DNA of 64,000 nucleotides from Chryseobacterium sp. W4I1 (lineage in GTDB: Bacteria > Bacteroidota > Bacteroidia > Flavobacteriales > Weeksellaceae). The notes under the pieces were generated by a model. The model saw nothing but the letters and a program-made list of their open reading frames with translations, did no database searches and was not told the DNA's origin. Both the position numbers and the translations under genes were made by a program. Of the stretch, positions 62,121 to 64,000 are shown one piece after another (within the stretch, counting starts at the first letter, position 1; every line of letters begins with the position of its first letter). The DNA lies in NCBI RefSeq assembly GCF_030816115.1, contig NZ_JAUSXQ010000001.1, positions 806,001 to 870,000 of the forward strand. Reading direction: 5' to 3'.

Positions 62121-62501
62121 TTATATATTATTCTTGCTTTTAAGAAGATCTCTGATCTCTGTCAGCAATTGTTGGTCTGCAGTAGGTCCGGCAGGAGCGG
62201 CATCCTCTCTTTTTACCACTTTATTTGCCCCTTTGATGATCCAGAAAAGAACCATGGCAATACATAGGAAGCTGATCACAGCAGAAAGGAAGTTACCATA
62301 AGTAACACCATTCCAGGAAAGTTTAGAAATATTTTCTGCACCCGCAGCCTTTAATGCCGGGTTCAGCAACAAAGGAGTAATCACATCTTCTACCAGTGAA
62401 GAAACAATTTTTCCGAAAGCTCCACCGATGATCACACCGACAGCCAGGTCAAGCACATTGCCCTTAAAAGCAAAATCTCTAAATTCTTTAACAAATCCCA
62501 T
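62121..62501 (-). CDS. mscL: large-conductance mechanosensitive channel
   Basis: A 126-residue pentameric safety-valve channel. The N-terminal helix and TM1 read FVKEFRDFAFKGNVLDLAVGVIIGGAFGKIVSSLVEDVITPLL, a near-signature MscL sequence, followed by a periplasmic loop, TM2 (FLSAVISFLCIAMVLFWIIKGAN) and a C-terminal bundle helix (LLTEIRDLLKSK). It opens on hypo-osmotic stress. Confidence 0.97.
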   Translation of the reverse strand: MGFVKEFRDFAFKGNVLDLAVGVIIGGAFGKIVSSLVEDVITPLLLNPALKAAGAENISKLSWNGVTYGNFLSAVISFLCIAMVLFWIIKGANKVVKREDAAPAGPTADQQLLTEIRDLLKSKNNI

Positions 62502-62746
62502 AATTTATATTTTTTTAATTAGTATACACACAAAAATAGAATTAAAAAATGTAAAAAACGTTACTTTTCAAGGTTTTTTATTCCATAATTATTGAATTAC
62601 CGGCTGTGTTTAAAAGACTTTTTCTGTCGGAAATTAATAGCTTAGCTGAACATCTTTAGGATCATTCTTTAACCTAATTTTAAGGCTATAAATATAGCAG
62701 TAAACTAAAAACTTCGTAATTTAGTTAAAAGTTAGATTCCCAAATT

Positions 62747-64000
62747 ATGAAAATTTTTACTGCAGAACAAATACGCCAGTGGGACAGTTTTACTATTTCC
62801 CGGGAGCCGGTTTCTTCTATACAACTTATGGAAAGAGCGGTGGAAGCATTGGCTGGCTGGATCTCTGAAAACTGTAAAAACCACAAAAAAATTGCAATAT
62901 TCTGCGGTAATGGAAATAACGGTGGCGACGGACTGGCATTAGCGAGAATTCTTTACACGAAAGGCTTTGATACAGATGTTTTTGTTCAAAACCCTAAAGG
63001 GAAATTCTCAGACGATGCATCCGTCAATTTAAAAAGGCTTCGGGATCTTTCCGGAATTTCTGTCAGAGAATTCAAAGAAGCTGATCATTATAACTTTGAT
63101 ACAAAAACGATCATTATTGATGCTCTATTCGGTACAGGTTTATCACGGCCTTTAAAGGGAGTTTTCAAAGAGCTGGTTGAGGTTTTGAATGAAGAAAACT
63201 GTATCAGAATCTCTGTTGATATTCCTTCCGGGTTACCTGCGGACCACATATTTGAAGATGATACTGTTATTTTTAAAGCTGATTATACCCTCAGCTTTCA
63301 ATGTTGGAAAAAAAGCTTTCTCCATCCTGAAACAGGAAAATATACCGGGAAAGTGATCATTCTCGATATAGGACTGCATAAAGGATACCTGCAGACACAG
63401 GTTACTCATGATTTTGTCATTGACGGAAAGGTTGTCGACAGTATTTTTAAACCCAGACAGGAATTTTCGCACAAAGGCACTTACGGAAAAGTGACCATGG
63501 CAGGCGGTAGTTATGGAAAGATAGGAGCAGCAGTATTGGCAACAAGGTCTGCCATGAAGATTGGATGCGGCCTTACTTTCATACTTGCTCCAAAATGCGG
63601 ATATGAAATCCTGCAGATCTCCTGTCCGGAAGCCATGTTCACAGAAGGAGGGGAAGAATGCCTGGAATATTTCCCCGTTGAGGAAGATATGGTATATGGA
63701 ATCGGTCCGGGAATGGGAACCAATGAGCAAACTGAAAAAGCACTTTTAAAATTTCTAAAAGAATATCATAACCCCTTAGTTTTAGATGCCGATGCACTGA
63801 ATATTATTGCAAAAAATCAGAAAAATTTAGATTTGATTCCGAAAAAATCGGTCATCACTCCACATCCTAAAGAATTTGAAAGGTTGTTCGGAAGTACAGA
63901 GAATTCTTTTGAAAGATTGAAGCTTGCCCGTGAAAAGGCTGCAGAGTTTACTATTTATATCGTTTTAAAAGACCATCATACTCAGGTTATTACACCGCAG
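62747..64000 (+). CDS. nnr: bifunctional NAD(P)H-hydrate epimerase/dehydratase, C-terminus cut by window edge
   Basis: The ORF starts at ATG 62747 (MKIFTAEQIRQWD) and runs off the right edge (418 codons visible). The N-terminal YjeF domain has FCGNGNNGGDGLALARIL and DALFGTGLSRPLKG. The C-terminal kinase-like domain begins HKGTYGKVTMAGGSYGKIGAAVLATRSAMKIGCGL, with the GIGPGMGTNEQTEKAL and LDADALNII elements and the ITPHPKEFERLFG motif. It repairs hydrated NAD(P)H, the epimerase first and then the ADP/ATP-dependent dehydratase. The end and partner genes are outside the window. Confidence 0.94.
   Translation, partial: MKIFTAEQIRQWDSFTISREPVSSIQLMERAVEALAGWISENCKNHKKIAIFCGNGNNGGDGLALARILYTKGFDTDVFVQNPKGKFSDDASVNLKRLRDLSGISVREFKEADHYNFDTKTIIIDALFGTGLSRPLKGVFKELVEVLNEENCIRISVDIPSGLPADHIFEDDTVIFKADYTLSFQCWKKSFLHPETGKYTGKVIILDIGLHKGYLQTQVTHDFVIDGKVVDSIFKPRQEFSHKGTYGKVTMAGGSYGKIGAAVLATRSAMKIGCGLTFILAPKCGYEILQISCPEAMFTEGGEECLEYFPVEEDMVYGIGPGMGTNEQTEKALLKFLKEYHNPLVLDADALNIIAKNQKNLDLIPKKSVITPHPKEFERLFGSTENSFERLKLAREKAAEFTIYIVLKDHHTQVITPQ

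Noticed and set aside
63233..63730. 165-residue open frame opposite nnr
   Set aside because: Antisense to conserved YjeF/kinase-like motifs, with improbable composition; a shadow frame.

Overview
The window looks like a chromosomal segment of a Flavobacteriia member of the Bacteroidota, most likely Chryseobacterium or a close relative. The evidence is AT-rich DNA with little Shine-Dalgarno signal and several promoters of the TTG / TAnnTTTG type. It also carries a type IX secretion gene (porT), a T9SS C-terminal sorting domain, a GLPGLI-family protein, a TonB-dependent receptor and grasp-with-spasm peptide genes. The genus is inferred from gene content and style, not from a marker search. I saw no tRNA, rRNA, CRISPR array, prophage or transposase.

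Layout. 1-2.6 kb: a cut lipoprotein gene, a serine hydrolase and lipB. 2.6-10.6 kb: a tryptophan operon on the minus strand, read trpE-G-D-C-F, two extra genes, trpB-A. It is preceded by an attenuator whose 25-residue leader peptide contains Trp-Trp-Trp. trpB is broken by one extra base in a run of ten A. 10.6-16.8 kb: membrane protein, lipoprotein, cytochrome c, rlmF, lysS, a secreted delta-60-repeat protein and a ClbS/DfsB-like protein. 16.8-27.8 kb: cydAB, gyrB, a membrane protein, two DUF3857/transglutaminase-like proteins (the second without its catalytic residues), a DUF3298 lipoprotein and a lipid kinase. 27.8-43.4 kb: dctA, a frameshifted ggt, a TonB receptor, epimerase-type threonine dehydrogenase, a degenerate deacetylase, a phosphoesterase, a KAS III-like enzyme, menG-porT, and zapA followed by a probable 6S RNA and rny.

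43.4-53.7 kb is the accessory core. After an MFS transporter come two tandem paralogous GG-leader peptides whose six cysteines have identical spacing; the second was too short for a standard 60-residue cut-off. A YeiH-type transporter follows. Next is a grasp-with-spasm RiPP cluster: precursor, ATP-grasp ligase, an unknown 66-residue protein and a SPASM protein without a radical-SAM motif. It continues with a lipoprotein, a VKOR-type disulfide-generating enzyme, a thioredoxin-fold protein and a GLPGLI protein, and ends at a LysR regulator. No dedicated export transporter is visible.

53.7-64 kb: a CLC-F type antiporter under a fluoride riboswitch, a thioesterase, an ArsC-like protein, a secreted cysteine-rich protein, a fourth small Cys-rich peptide, gcvT, idi, an AraC regulator divergent from an AhpD-like protein, a HAD protein, serA, mscL and a cut nnr gene.

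Non-genic structure includes a dispersed composite repeat of about 75 bp in at least two convergent intergenic regions, with a partial third copy upstream of lysS, and many hairpin terminators. Two frameshifts in one window (trpB, ggt) leave open local sequencing error, recent decay or, for trpB, transcript slippage.
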